From Prevotellaceae bacterium (GTDB lineage Bacteria; Bacteroidota; Bacteroidia; Bacteroidales; UBA932), in assembly GCA_031254635.1 (NCBI GenBank), contig JAIRUB010000148.1, forward strand, positions 1-16,959: 16,959 bases of DNA, in the 5' to 3' direction. The translations under genes and the position numbers were made by a program. This document shows, one piece after another, positions 8,070 to 15,334 of the stretch (within the stretch, counting starts at the first letter, position 1; each line of letters opens with the position of its first letter). The notes beneath the pieces were generated by a model, which was not told the origin of the DNA, made no database searches, and worked only from the letters and a program-made list of their open reading frames with translations.

Positions 8070-8105
8070 TTTCTTTGCCGTCGGTTTAAGCTAACGGCAA
8101 AGAAA
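8070..8105. terminator. Perfect 12-bp hairpin between convergent genes
   Basis: The arms at 8070-8081 and 8094-8105 (TTTCTTTGCCGT and its exact complement) flank a 12-nt loop, starting one base after the TMTC-like gene's stop. It lies between the convergent TMTC-like and tsaB genes, as a bidirectional terminator would. No U-run follows the stem on either strand, so if it terminates, the mechanism is not the textbook one; it may instead protect the mRNA 3' end. Confidence 0.6.
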
Positions 8106-8132
8106 GGTGCAAAACCAAAATGAATTTAAAAA

Positions 8133-8159
8133 AATCTTGCTAATCCTGAAAATCTTAGG
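8133..8159. repeat. Degenerate 9-bp repeat, three units, overlapping the tsaB stop
   Basis: Three adjacent 9-mers begin AATC: AATCTTGCT (8133-8141), AATCCTGAA (8142-8150) and AATCTTAGG (8151-8159). The third contains the complement of the tsaB stop codon (8155-8157). It resembles the AATCCTG-type short repeats that I recall from intergenic regions of diverse bacteria. Confidence 0.55.
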
Positions 8160-8871
8160 GGAATCGTGGTTTAACTACAAAATCCTTAAGGTAAAAAGGT
8201 TCGAAGTAAGCGGTGTTAACAAATTGTTGTTGGACAAAGGCTTTGAGCGCGGGTAGTATCATGCCGGAAGCTGAGGCTTGCAACGGCATAAAATGTGCGT
8301 GTGGATGCGTGATAACTGCTTTGCATTTTTCAGCGCCATCGCCTATGAATAGAACCGATTGTTTTTCCAATATTTCGGTAAAACTGAAAGTGTCAATAAC
8401 CTTAGCTTCAATAGCGGACACTCGTTCGCCGATATGGCTGAATTGTGTTGTATATACTTCCATTCTTCGGGCGTCAATCATCGGAATTATGCAGGCTTCG
8501 GGAGTAGGTAAAAGCTGGCGGGCGATAGCCAGCATAGCTAACGACTGCAAAGAACCCACTGCAATAAGCGGCTTGTGCGCTCCGTAGCACAGCCCCTTAG
8601 CCGTTGACACACCTACGCGCAGGCCGGTATAGGAGCCGGGACCCTCGCTCACCGATATGGCGTCAAGTTGACTTATGCTGAGTTGTTGCTCGCTAAGAAT
8701 TTCTTCGATAAATACAGCCAATAATTTAGCGTGGAGCATTCCCTCCGTATTTTCACGCAAGGCTATTAGTTTTTCTTCGTGTGACAAGGCTACCGAACAC
8801 ACCGCTGTTCCGGTTTCAATATGTAGAATAAGTGGAGCGGTAGAGCCGATAGAAGCTACAAATTTTTCCAT
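8155..8871 (-). CDS. tsaB: tRNA t6A biosynthesis protein TsaB
   Basis: TsaB is the inactive-kinase-fold partner that dimerises with TsaD and, with TsaE, transfers threonylcarbamoyl to A37 of ANN-decoding tRNAs in the cytoplasm. The product has 238 residues with the ATG at 8871; the upstream in-frame TTG (8880) is not needed. Visible family marks are LHIETGTAVCSVAL (16-29) at the first ASKHA lobe, GPGSYTGLRVG (77-87), MIDARRMEVYT (131-141), and the C-terminal FYLKDFVVKP. Length and order match TsaB rather than the longer TsaD, and the TsaD metal-binding HxxxH is absent. It begins 12 bp after the efflux adaptor's stop, so it is probably the last gene of that operon. A 9-bp repeat covers its 3' end. 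Confidence 0.93.
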   Translation of the reverse strand: MEKFVASIGSTAPLILHIETGTAVCSVALSHEEKLIALRENTEGMLHAKLLAVFIEEILSEQQLSISQLDAISVSEGPGSYTGLRVGVSTAKGLCYGAHKPLIAVGSLQSLAMLAIARQLLPTPEACIIPMIDARRMEVYTTQFSHIGERVSAIEAKVIDTFSFTEILEKQSVLFIGDGAEKCKAVITHPHAHFMPLQASASGMILPALKAFVQQQFVNTAYFEPFYLKDFVVKPRFP

Positions 8872-8883
8872 AAGATACAATAA

Positions 8884-10194
8884 TTAGCGCTTACCGCCCG
8901 AGGATGCCCCCTCTTCTTTAGTTTTTGCCTGTACTTTTACTACTGTGCCCTCATTCAGCCTTTTTGTGATAGCATTATAAGGGCCAATAATTACTTCGTC
9001 GTCTTCGGTAAGCCCTTCTTGCACTTCAATGTAAGCGTTATCCTGAATGCCTGTTTTCACCTTTACAGCCTTTACTTTATTTTCTGCGCCCATAACAAAT
9101 GCCCGCTCCACTATGCTGCCGACAGCCGGTGGCGTAGTGGAGCTTGCTGTGCTATCTTGTTCTGCTGTCACCTCTTTTTTCTCTTTGATATCGCTGCGGG
9201 TGGTAATGGCCTGAATAGGTACACAAAGTACATTGTGTCGCGTTTCGGTTTGAATAGACACAGAGGCCGACATACCCGGTCGGAACACATATTTGTTGCT
9301 TGCAGTAATTAATTCATTATAAGAATCGGGAAGAATAAGAATTTTTACTTCAAAATTAGTTACCTGGTCGGCTGAAGTACCAATGCTTTTAGCGGAATTA
9401 GCGATTTGGGTTACTATTCCCTTGAATTTACGATTGGAATAGGCATCTACTTCTATAACTGCCGTATCGTTAAGTTTCAGGCGGATGATGTCGTTTTCGT
9501 TTACATCCACTACGGTTTCCATCTCGTCGAGGTTGGCGATGCGCAACATTTCTGTACCGGCCATTTGGCTTGTTCCCACTACGCGCTCGCCTTTTTCAAC
9601 GCTAAGGCTCGATACGGTGCCGCTCATCGGAGCGTAGATGGTTGTTTTTGTCAGATTTTCTTCGGCTTCTTTCAACGCCGCTTCAGCGCTTTTCACATTA
9701 AATTTAGCTGCCTCTATCTGGCTTAAGGTGGCGTTGTATTGCGCTTCTACAGTTTCGAAGTCGGCGGTAGAAATTGTTTTCTGCTCGTAGAGTTGTTTAT
9801 TCCTGCGATACGACTGTTCAATTTGTACAAACTGCGCTTCCGTTTGCGCCAACTGCGCCTTAATGGCGTTTAGCTGTGCTACAGCCCTATCGCGTCCAGA
9901 GATATAAAAATCCTGTTTGATTTTTAACAAGAGTTGGCCTTTTTGCACGTAGTCGCCTTCTTTGATATTCAACTCAACAATTTCACCCGATACGTCGGGC
10001 GAAATCTTCACCTGCAATACAGGCTGTATTTTGCCGTTGGCCGGGATGGCTTCTACAATAGTGCGTAATGCCGGTTTTTCCACATTAACTATTACAACAT
10101 CCTGTTTCCCACGGGAAGCAAATATAATCAAGATAATAATCAGTACAATAGCACCGATAATAATCCAGCGTGTTTTTTTATTCTTTTTTGCCAT
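8884..10194 (-). CDS. MacA/HlyD-type periplasmic adaptor subunit
   Basis: Adaptors of this family bridge an inner-membrane pump to a TolC channel across the periplasm. The protein has 436 residues: a basic N-terminus and one membrane anchor (~10-26), two half-lipoyl segments (~60-95, with the PDVSGEIVELNIKEGDYVQKGQ pattern interrupted only by its hairpin, and ~182-220 with APMSGTVSSL), an alpha-helical hairpin (~98-182, rich in Gln, Ala and Glu), a beta-barrel domain (~225-320, including FRPGMSASVSI) and a membrane-proximal domain (~320-425). A low-complexity Ser/Thr/Pro insert (~340-357) interrupts the last domain. The layout is closest to MacA, which works with the ABC pump MacB, but no pump gene is adjacent. 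The gene follows the TolC-like gene by 80 bp and precedes tsaB by 12 bp. The substrate cannot be told from the sequence. Confidence 0.93.
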   Translation of the reverse strand: MAKKNKKTRWIIIGAIVLIIILIIFASRGKQDVVIVNVEKPALRTIVEAIPANGKIQPVLQVKISPDVSGEIVELNIKEGDYVQKGQLLLKIKQDFYISGRDRAVAQLNAIKAQLAQTEAQFVQIEQSYRRNKQLYEQKTISTADFETVEAQYNATLSQIEAAKFNVKSAEAALKEAEENLTKTTIYAPMSGTVSSLSVEKGERVVGTSQMAGTEMLRIANLDEMETVVDVNENDIIRLKLNDTAVIEVDAYSNRKFKGIVTQIANSAKSIGTSADQVTNFEVKILILPDSYNELITASNKYVFRPGMSASVSIQTETRHNVLCVPIQAITTRSDIKEKKEVTAEQDSTASSTTPPAVGSIVERAFVMGAENKVKAVKVKTGIQDNAYIEVQEGLTEDDEVIIGPYNAITKRLNEGTVVKVQAKTKEEGASSGGKR

Positions 10195-10237
10195 ATTTGA
10201 ATCTATACTATTTATGAAATTTTGTACTAATTTGAGT

Positions 10238-10268
10238 TTGCTTCGTCACTACGTTCCTCGCAATGACG
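10238..10268. repeat. REP-like imperfect palindrome in the efflux operon
   Basis: The segment reads TTGCTTCGTCACTACG on its left half and ends CGCAATGACG. CGTCA (10244-10248) pairs with TGACG (10264-10268), and with a few mismatches the stem extends to about 10 bp around a 5-nt loop. The sequence matches, from memory, a dispersed palindromic repeat of the type CGTCATTGCGAGGA...GACGAAGCAA that occurs in unrelated bacterial genomes. It fills the 80-bp gap between the TolC-like and adaptor genes. Confidence 0.65.
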
Positions 10269-10274
10269 CGTGGT

Positions 10275-11642
10275 TTATAGTTTAATAGGCTCCCCTTTAT
10301 ACAAGTCTAAAATTTTTAACTGAAAAACATATTGATATTTGGCCTGCGCTTCTTCCGACTGGGCTTTGAGCAGATTGGTTTTGGCGACATTGTAGTCAGT
10401 CGCAGTTAGCAATCCTGTTTCAAATTTTTGCTCCACATAACGAAACGATTCCTGTTGTGCAGTTACATTACGGTTGGCGGTTTTATACTTGTTATAAGCA
10501 GCGGAAGCTTCATTGGCAGCGGTTTGAATTTCTTTGAGCAGGGTTTGTTGCTGTTTTTCTACTTCCAATTGTGCAATATATAAATTAAGACGGGCATTTT
10601 TAGCATTGGTGTGTATGGCCCAGTTGCTGAGTATGGGAATACTCAAACTGAAACCTATACCGTGTCCCCGCCTGTTGGTTAACTGATCCCAAAAGTTAAC
10701 ATTGTTGCCATGGATATCATAATAAGGATTAGAATACCCTGAACCAAAAAAAGCAGAGATAGATAGTGTAGGCCAATAATTTCCGCGGGCAATGTTCCAA
10801 TTATGTTTGGCGCTCTGCATACGAAATTCAGAAACTTTTATTTGCGGTAGATTTTGAGCAGCGCCGTAAATATGGAACACATCATCATTACGTAAGCCTT
10901 GCTCATCAATACTAATAAGAGGCTTTGCTATTTCAAAATCGGCTTGAACCGGTAAGTTGAGGTGTTGGCGCAGGGTAAGATAATTGGCAGTTAACTGATT
11001 TTGGGCAATTACCCGTTGCATCTCTTCGGCAGCTAACTGGGCTTCTATATCAAGCTGTTCGCTGTGCGGATGGCTACCCGCTGCTACTAATTGCTTAACG
11101 CGGTTGAGTTGATTTTCTACATTTTTGCAACTATTTTCAGCTACAGTCAGCATTTCTGTGGACAACAAGACTTGCAGGTAGGCCTGAGCTACCCACAACG
11201 TAAGATTGTTGCGCATTAATTCCAAATCTTGTTCCGCTGCTTTGAGATTGCTTTGGTAATAGCGCAGGGTGTTGACTTTTTTTAAGCCTTCAAAAAGATT
11301 GATGGAAGCACTGATAGAAGGGCTGAAATTTCGGGTAGCAATCTGCTCTTGTACAGAAATTGTGTATGTTCCGCTGGCATCAGTAATGATGCGCTCCAGT
11401 GTCGCCCATCCCCAATTCATGTTGTAAGAAGCGTTTATATCAACCCTTGGAACAAAATTCATTTTTGATTGAAGAAGGCTGTTTTCGTACTGTTCCGTTG
11501 CCAAACCCTGTTGTTGTACGCTAATGTTATGTTCCCAGGCATAAATGATGCATTGTTCCAGCGTCCAACCCTGAGCAATAGCCGGCGTTATGCCAATTAT
11601 GCTGAATAGGAGAGTGGTTAGGATGGTAGTGTATTTCTTCAT
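10275..11642 (-). CDS. TolC-family outer-membrane efflux protein
   Basis: This is a 455-residue outer-membrane factor of the OEP/TolC family, which trimerises into a channel-tunnel that receives substrates from an adaptor-pump pair. The start at ATG 11642 gives a clean signal peptide (MKKYTTILTTLLFSIIGITP, ending AIAQ); the frame stays open upstream to 11720 but would overlap the preceding gene and bury the signal peptide. After cleavage the sequence begins GWTLEQCIIYAWEHN, the usual TolC opening. Two OEP repeats follow, each with long Ala/Gln/Glu-rich helices (AEQDLELMRNNLTLWVAQAY; QEKQ-type helices near 360-430) and beta segments for the barrel (SASINLFEGL, GIGFSLSIPILSNW). It lies 34 bp behind the HU-domain gene and 80 bp before its cognate adaptor, so it is almost certainly in the same operon. 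Confidence 0.93.
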   Translation of the reverse strand: MKKYTTILTTLLFSIIGITPAIAQGWTLEQCIIYAWEHNISVQQQGLATEQYENSLLQSKMNFVPRVDINASYNMNWGWATLERIITDASGTYTISVQEQIATRNFSPSISASINLFEGLKKVNTLRYYQSNLKAAEQDLELMRNNLTLWVAQAYLQVLLSTEMLTVAENSCKNVENQLNRVKQLVAAGSHPHSEQLDIEAQLAAEEMQRVIAQNQLTANYLTLRQHLNLPVQADFEIAKPLISIDEQGLRNDDVFHIYGAAQNLPQIKVSEFRMQSAKHNWNIARGNYWPTLSISAFFGSGYSNPYYDIHGNNVNFWDQLTNRRGHGIGFSLSIPILSNWAIHTNAKNARLNLYIAQLEVEKQQQTLLKEIQTAANEASAAYNKYKTANRNVTAQQESFRYVEQKFETGLLTATDYNVAKTNLLKAQSEEAQAKYQYVFQLKILDLYKGEPIKL

Positions 11643-11676
11643 TTTGGCAATCGTATTATAATTTAGGAATTGGGGC

Positions 11677-12336
11677 TTATTGTTTATATTCTTTGAGGAA
11701 GGTTTCGTAGAGTTCTCCATAATAGGCTTTTTCTATCATGGTTTGGATAGGCTCGCAGAAAACATAGCAACATACAGCCAAAACTACAATGATTGCTATA
11801 AGCCATAGCCACCAATAGGAAGGCTCTTTAGTATAAGTTCGTTCTTTCGGAGGCTGAACAGGAGAAACAGCTACCGGCAGTATTGGCGGCTTGTCCACCG
11901 GTTGCGGATCTGTTATGGTTGGCCGCAATGTCGTTTCGTTCAATATTAATAGTCCGAAGGTATCGGGAGTTTCTACTTCAAAATGATATTCCTGTTCATC
12001 GGTTATACGTAAAGTTCCCAATCCAGGGAAGGCTATATGTTGCCTATTGGTTAATGTTTGTATTGTTTGCTCACCGAATTCCGCTAATTGCTGTTTGGCC
12101 TCTTCGAGACTACAGCCTTGCTCTTTAGCCAAGGCCTCTTCTAATAAATTATCATTCCAAATTTCTTCGGAAGAAAAATAAATGCGTTTTGAAGGAGGAG
12201 TCATTCCCGTACCTCCGTTAATAAAAGTAGCCGGCGTATATTCTACCTTAAAAGCCCCCAAGCCGGGCAGGGATACGCGGTTATAACTACTTAATAGCTG
12301 TTGCAGCAACTTGCTAATTACGGATAATTCTACCAT
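11677..12336 (-). CDS. Membrane-anchored tandem HU-domain protein (CCDC81-bac type)
   Basis: The product has 219 residues and two HU-like domains of the bacterial CCDC81-related type: residues ~1-62 with SLPGLGAF (22-29) and ~63-130 with AFPGLGTL (102-109), each preceded by a helical pair. A proline-rich linker (~142-172) leads to one membrane segment (~174-193, WWLWLIAIIVVLAV) and a short 26-residue tail with several aromatic and acidic residues. Family members in Bacteroidota commonly continue into a SPOR peptidoglycan-binding domain; here there is no room for one. By family and topology the HU part should be cytoplasmic, possibly tying DNA or another ligand to the inner membrane, but DNA binding has not been shown for this protein. 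It is the first gene of the minus-strand operon with the efflux genes and tsaB. Confidence 0.8.
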   Translation of the reverse strand: MVELSVISKLLQQLLSSYNRVSLPGLGAFKVEYTPATFINGGTGMTPPSKRIYFSSEEIWNDNLLEEALAKEQGCSLEEAKQQLAEFGEQTIQTLTNRQHIAFPGLGTLRITDEQEYHFEVETPDTFGLLILNETTLRPTITDPQPVDKPPILPVAVSPVQPPKERTYTKEPSYWWLWLIAIIVVLAVCCYVFCEPIQTMIEKAYYGELYETFLKEYKQ

Positions 12337-12346
12337 ATTCTACCAT
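12327..12346. repeat. Tandem 10-bp duplication over the start codon
   Basis: ATTCTACCAT is present twice in tandem, at 12327-12336 and 12337-12346. On the minus strand this duplicates the start codon and the next seven bases (ATGGTAGAAT). The upstream ATG is out of frame and opens only a 10-codon frame, while the downstream ATG starts the HU-domain protein. Confidence 0.85.
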
Positions 12347-12370
12347 CTTAAATCAAAATTGATTAAACAA

Positions 12371-12401
12371 CGAAGGTAAGAAAAAAGAATGAAATAACAA
12401 A
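12371..12401 (-). promoter_or_regulatory. Promoter of the HU/TolC/adaptor/tsaB operon
   Basis: On the minus strand TTTG (12401-12398) is followed after 19 bp by TACCTTCG (12378-12371), one mismatch from TAnnTTTG. Transcription would start near 12364, leaving a leader of about 28 nt to the ATG at 12336. It is the only good promoter I see for the four-gene unit, apart from possible internal ones. Confidence 0.55.
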
Positions 12402-12418
12402 ACGTGAAGATAATGTGT

Positions 12419-12432
12419 TATGCGATATGCGA
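12419..12432. repeat. Tandem 7-bp repeat TATGCGA x2
   Basis: TATGCGA occurs twice in direct succession (12419-12425 and 12426-12432), directly abutting the octamer array in the polA 3' gap. Confidence 0.7.
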
Positions 12433-12470
12433 CTATCAATTATTCAGTTATTCAATTATTCAGTTATTTA
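12431..12470 (-). repeat. Octamer array of TRA-initiated units after polA
   Basis: Read on the minus strand, five successive 8-mers follow the polA stop after 3 bases: TAAATAAC, TGAATAAT, TGAATAAC, TGAATAAT and TGATAGTC. As a duplicated 16-mer the core (12437-12468) is perfect. Each unit begins TAA or TGA. The remaining part of the 137-bp gap holds a 7-bp repeat and the promoter of the next operon; I see no classical terminator. Confidence 0.8.
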
Positions 12471-12473
12471 CTT

Positions 12474-15293
12474 CTAATGCGCTTCTAACCAATTTTTTCC
12501 AGTTTCCATGTCCACAGTAAGTGGAACATGCAGGATTTTCACATTTTCCATCTCTCGTTTAACTAATTCTTTAATTTTTTCTAATTCAGGAAGATAAACA
12601 TCAAAAACCAATTCGTCGTGCACCTGAAGGAGCATCTTTGATTGTAGCTGATTTTCTTCTAATTGCTTATGAATGTTTATCATTGCTAATTTAATAATAT
12701 CGGCAGCCGATCCCTGGATGGGGGCATTCACGGCATTGCGCTGGGCAAATCCTCGTACAGAAGCATTATTAGAGTGAATGTCGCGCAGATGGCGTATGCG
12801 CCCAAAAATGGTTTCTACATAACCTTTTGCAGAAGCATCGGCAATAGCTTTGTCGATGTAGGCTTTTATGCCGGGGTAGGCGGTAAAATAGCCTTCAATC
12901 AGCAATTTAGCCTCGCTTCGGGGAATCTGTAGCCGCTGGGCAAGTCCGAAGCCCGAAATGCCGTATATAATTCCGAAGTTGGCCACTTTTGCCCTGCTGC
13001 GTTGCTCCTTAGTCACTTGTTCGGGAGTGGTATGAAAGATTTTAGCGGCAGTGGCGGTGTGGATATCTTCGTTGTTACAGAAAGCCTCCAGCATATTCCT
13101 GTCGCCACTCAGATGCGCCATGAGTCGAAGCTCAATCTGCGAATAGTCGGCCGAGAGCAGAACGTGTTCATTGTCGCTTGCTACAAAGGCTTTACGGATT
13201 TCCCGGCCCTTTTCATCGCGTATGGGTATATTTTGCAGGTTGGGATTGTTGGAACTGAGTCGGCCGGTAGCAGTAACAAACTGGTTGAAGGTTGTATGTA
13301 TCTTCCTTGTGCGCTTATTCACCAATTCGGGCAAGGCTTCAATGTATGAAGACAGCAACTTACGCAATGAACGATAAGTTAAAATTTTAGGAATGATAGG
13401 ATGGCTGTCGGCTATACTTTGCAAGGTTTCTTCATCAGTGGAGTATTGCTTGGTTTTGGTGAGTTTGGCCTTTTCGGCAAGGCCTAATTTCTCAAATAAT
13501 ATAACTCCTAATTGTTTGGGAGAAGAAATATTAAGCGTAGTGTCGCCGGCCAATTGTTTAATTTCTTCATCAAGGGATAATAGTTCATCTTGCAGTTGTT
13601 TACCATATCCGGTAAGGTTTTCGGCATCTATTTTTACGCCTTGGTACTCCATGTCGGCCAATACTTTTATCAGAGGCGCTTCTATGGTGCTGTACAATTC
13701 GAACAGTTGTTTGTCGCGAAGTTCTTTTTCTAAAATTTCTTTTAATTGAAAGGTTATGTCGGCGTCTTCAGCGGCATATTCAACAATGTTTTCCAAGGGT
13801 ACGTCAGCCATGCTTTTTTGTTTTACGCCTTGCTTCCCAATCAGTTCTTCAATTTCTATCGGCATATAATTAAGATAGGCGCGGCTTAGTACTGTCATGT
13901 TGTGCCGGCCTTCGGGCTCAATCAGGTAGTGCATGAGCATGGTATCATACAAAAATCCGTTAACAGTGATGCCGTATTGCTTCAGCATGAGCAAATCGTA
14001 TTTGATGTTTTGGCCGATTTTTGGTTTAGGATTGTTGAATACAGGTGCAAATTTTGTCAAGAGCACTATGGCTTTCTCTCGTTCGCGAGGCATTGGCACA
14101 TACCAGGCCTCATGGGCTTTTACGCAGAACGAGAGGCCTACCAATTCGGCATTCATGGCTTCGGTTCCAGTGGTTTCAGTATCGAAACAACAATAATTGA
14201 CAGCTGATAGTTGTGCAATCAATCGCTCAATTTCATCGGCTGTTTTTGCAATATGGTAGCTATGTTCCACATCGCGGATAGTTTGGTAGGTGGCGGTTTC
14301 CGGAACTTCGGGAGCAGCTCCCGACATAGCGGCAAACAAATTGAGCTGTCCGTGCGTGGCAGCTGCAGTAGATTTTGTAACCGTTTTAGCGAGAGGAGCA
14401 TCTTCTATCATTGTTCCATAATCGCGCCCATAATTCACCAAATGCGGCATCAACGAAGCAAATTCATATTCTTTGAACAAGCCTTTGAGTCGCTCTATAT
14501 CTGGCTTCTCTATAACTAATGCAGTTTCATCCCAGGGAACGGGAACTTGCGTATTAATGGTTATTAATTTTTTCGATAAGGAAATTTGTTCGCGGGCAGC
14601 TTCAAATGCAGGCTGCAGCGATTTGGAAAGTTGGTCGAAATGGGCATACACATTTTCCACAGAGCCCCATTCGTTGATAAGTTTTTTTGCGCGTACCTTG
14701 CCAACGCCGTCAACGCCGGGAACATTATCCACCGCATCGCCCCACAGCGTAAGAATATCTATTACCTGTTCAGGGTTTTGAATGTTATAAAGTTTACAAA
14801 TTTCGTCCACGCCTAAACATTCAATTTCGCCACCGGTGCGCGGCTTCATCATAAAAATATGCGGCGACACCAATTGGGCAAAATCCTTATCGGGAGTAAG
14901 CATATAGACTGAAAATTCTTCTTTTTCGGCACGTTTAGCGATAGTGCCAATCACATCGTCGGCCTCATAGCCGGGTAATATTAATAATGGAATATTGAAA
15001 GCTTCAATCAATTCTTTGAGTAACGGCAAAGAGCTTGCGATGACTTCAGGAGTAGGCTGACGATTTGCTTTATAATCGGGATACCATTCGTGCCGGAAGT
15101 TTTTACCGCCCGGATCAAAGACAACGCCTATATGGGTAGGGCCTTCGCGCATAATGATTTCCATGAGTGTTTTGGTAAAGCCGTAAAGCACGGAAGTGTC
15201 TAATCCTTTGGAGTTCATGATGGGCCTTTTCATAAAGGCGTAATACACCCTATATACAAGCGCATGCCCATCAATCAGATAAAGTTTTTTCAT
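12474..15293 (-). CDS. polA: DNA polymerase I
   Basis: DNA polymerase I removes RNA primers and fills gaps in replication and repair. The start is ATG 15293 (MKKLYLIDGHALVYR); the TTG at 15317 is ignored because a promoter box lies there. The product has 939 residues. Residues 1-290 form the 5' nuclease (EADDVIGT, TPDKDFAQLV, WGDAVDNVPGV). Residues ~345-535 form a 3'-5' exonuclease with all motifs: Asp371/Glu373 (DTETTG), Asn429/Asp433 (GQNIKYD) and Tyr506/Asp510. The polymerase domain (~540-939) has motif A (Asp716, DYSQIELR), the finger residues Arg765, Lys769, Phe773 and Tyr777, and motif C (Asp893, VHDELVFD). Proofreading should therefore be active, unlike in Taq-type enzymes. Phe773 is the position equivalent to Klenow Phe762. 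The linker at ~291-345 is Ala/Thr-rich and contains QLNLF. The gene is monocistronic by spacing. Confidence 0.98.
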   Translation of the reverse strand: MKKLYLIDGHALVYRVYYAFMKRPIMNSKGLDTSVLYGFTKTLMEIIMREGPTHIGVVFDPGGKNFRHEWYPDYKANRQPTPEVIASSLPLLKELIEAFNIPLLILPGYEADDVIGTIAKRAEKEEFSVYMLTPDKDFAQLVSPHIFMMKPRTGGEIECLGVDEICKLYNIQNPEQVIDILTLWGDAVDNVPGVDGVGKVRAKKLINEWGSVENVYAHFDQLSKSLQPAFEAAREQISLSKKLITINTQVPVPWDETALVIEKPDIERLKGLFKEYEFASLMPHLVNYGRDYGTMIEDAPLAKTVTKSTAAATHGQLNLFAAMSGAAPEVPETATYQTIRDVEHSYHIAKTADEIERLIAQLSAVNYCCFDTETTGTEAMNAELVGLSFCVKAHEAWYVPMPREREKAIVLLTKFAPVFNNPKPKIGQNIKYDLLMLKQYGITVNGFLYDTMLMHYLIEPEGRHNMTVLSRAYLNYMPIEIEELIGKQGVKQKSMADVPLENIVEYAAEDADITFQLKEILEKELRDKQLFELYSTIEAPLIKVLADMEYQGVKIDAENLTGYGKQLQDELLSLDEEIKQLAGDTTLNISSPKQLGVILFEKLGLAEKAKLTKTKQYSTDEETLQSIADSHPIIPKILTYRSLRKLLSSYIEALPELVNKRTRKIHTTFNQFVTATGRLSSNNPNLQNIPIRDEKGREIRKAFVASDNEHVLLSADYSQIELRLMAHLSGDRNMLEAFCNNEDIHTATAAKIFHTTPEQVTKEQRSRAKVANFGIIYGISGFGLAQRLQIPRSEAKLLIEGYFTAYPGIKAYIDKAIADASAKGYVETIFGRIRHLRDIHSNNASVRGFAQRNAVNAPIQGSAADIIKLAMINIHKQLEENQLQSKMLLQVHDELVFDVYLPELEKIKELVKREMENVKILHVPLTVDMETGKNWLEAH

Positions 15294-15314
15294 AATGATT
15301 CTTGTCTTGGGCAA

Positions 15315-15322
15315 CAAATGTA
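15315..15322 (-). promoter_or_regulatory. polA -7 box TACATTTG
   Basis: On the minus strand TACATTTG (15322-15315) fits TAnnTTTG and lies 21 bp from the polA ATG at 15293. The -33 region, which would fall at about 15343-15346, has no TTTG, so the promoter may be weak or depend on another factor. Confidence 0.5.
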
Positions 15323-15334
15323 CGAAAAAAATCT

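Noticed and set aside
11643..11720. N-terminal extension of the TolC-like protein
   Set aside because: It overlaps the upstream HU-domain gene and would place 26 residues before a normal signal peptide.
12419..12470. CRISPR-like array in the polA 3' gap
   Set aside because: Units are 7-8 bp and directly adjacent with no unique spacers, so this is a tandem repeat and not a CRISPR.
13393..13749. Plus-strand open frame of 118 codons inside polA
   Set aside because: It is antisense to conserved polA sequence, has no promoter and a serine-rich composition without domain features.
12474..15293. Pol I with a degenerate proofreading domain
   Set aside because: All three exonuclease motifs are present with their acidic and tyrosine residues.
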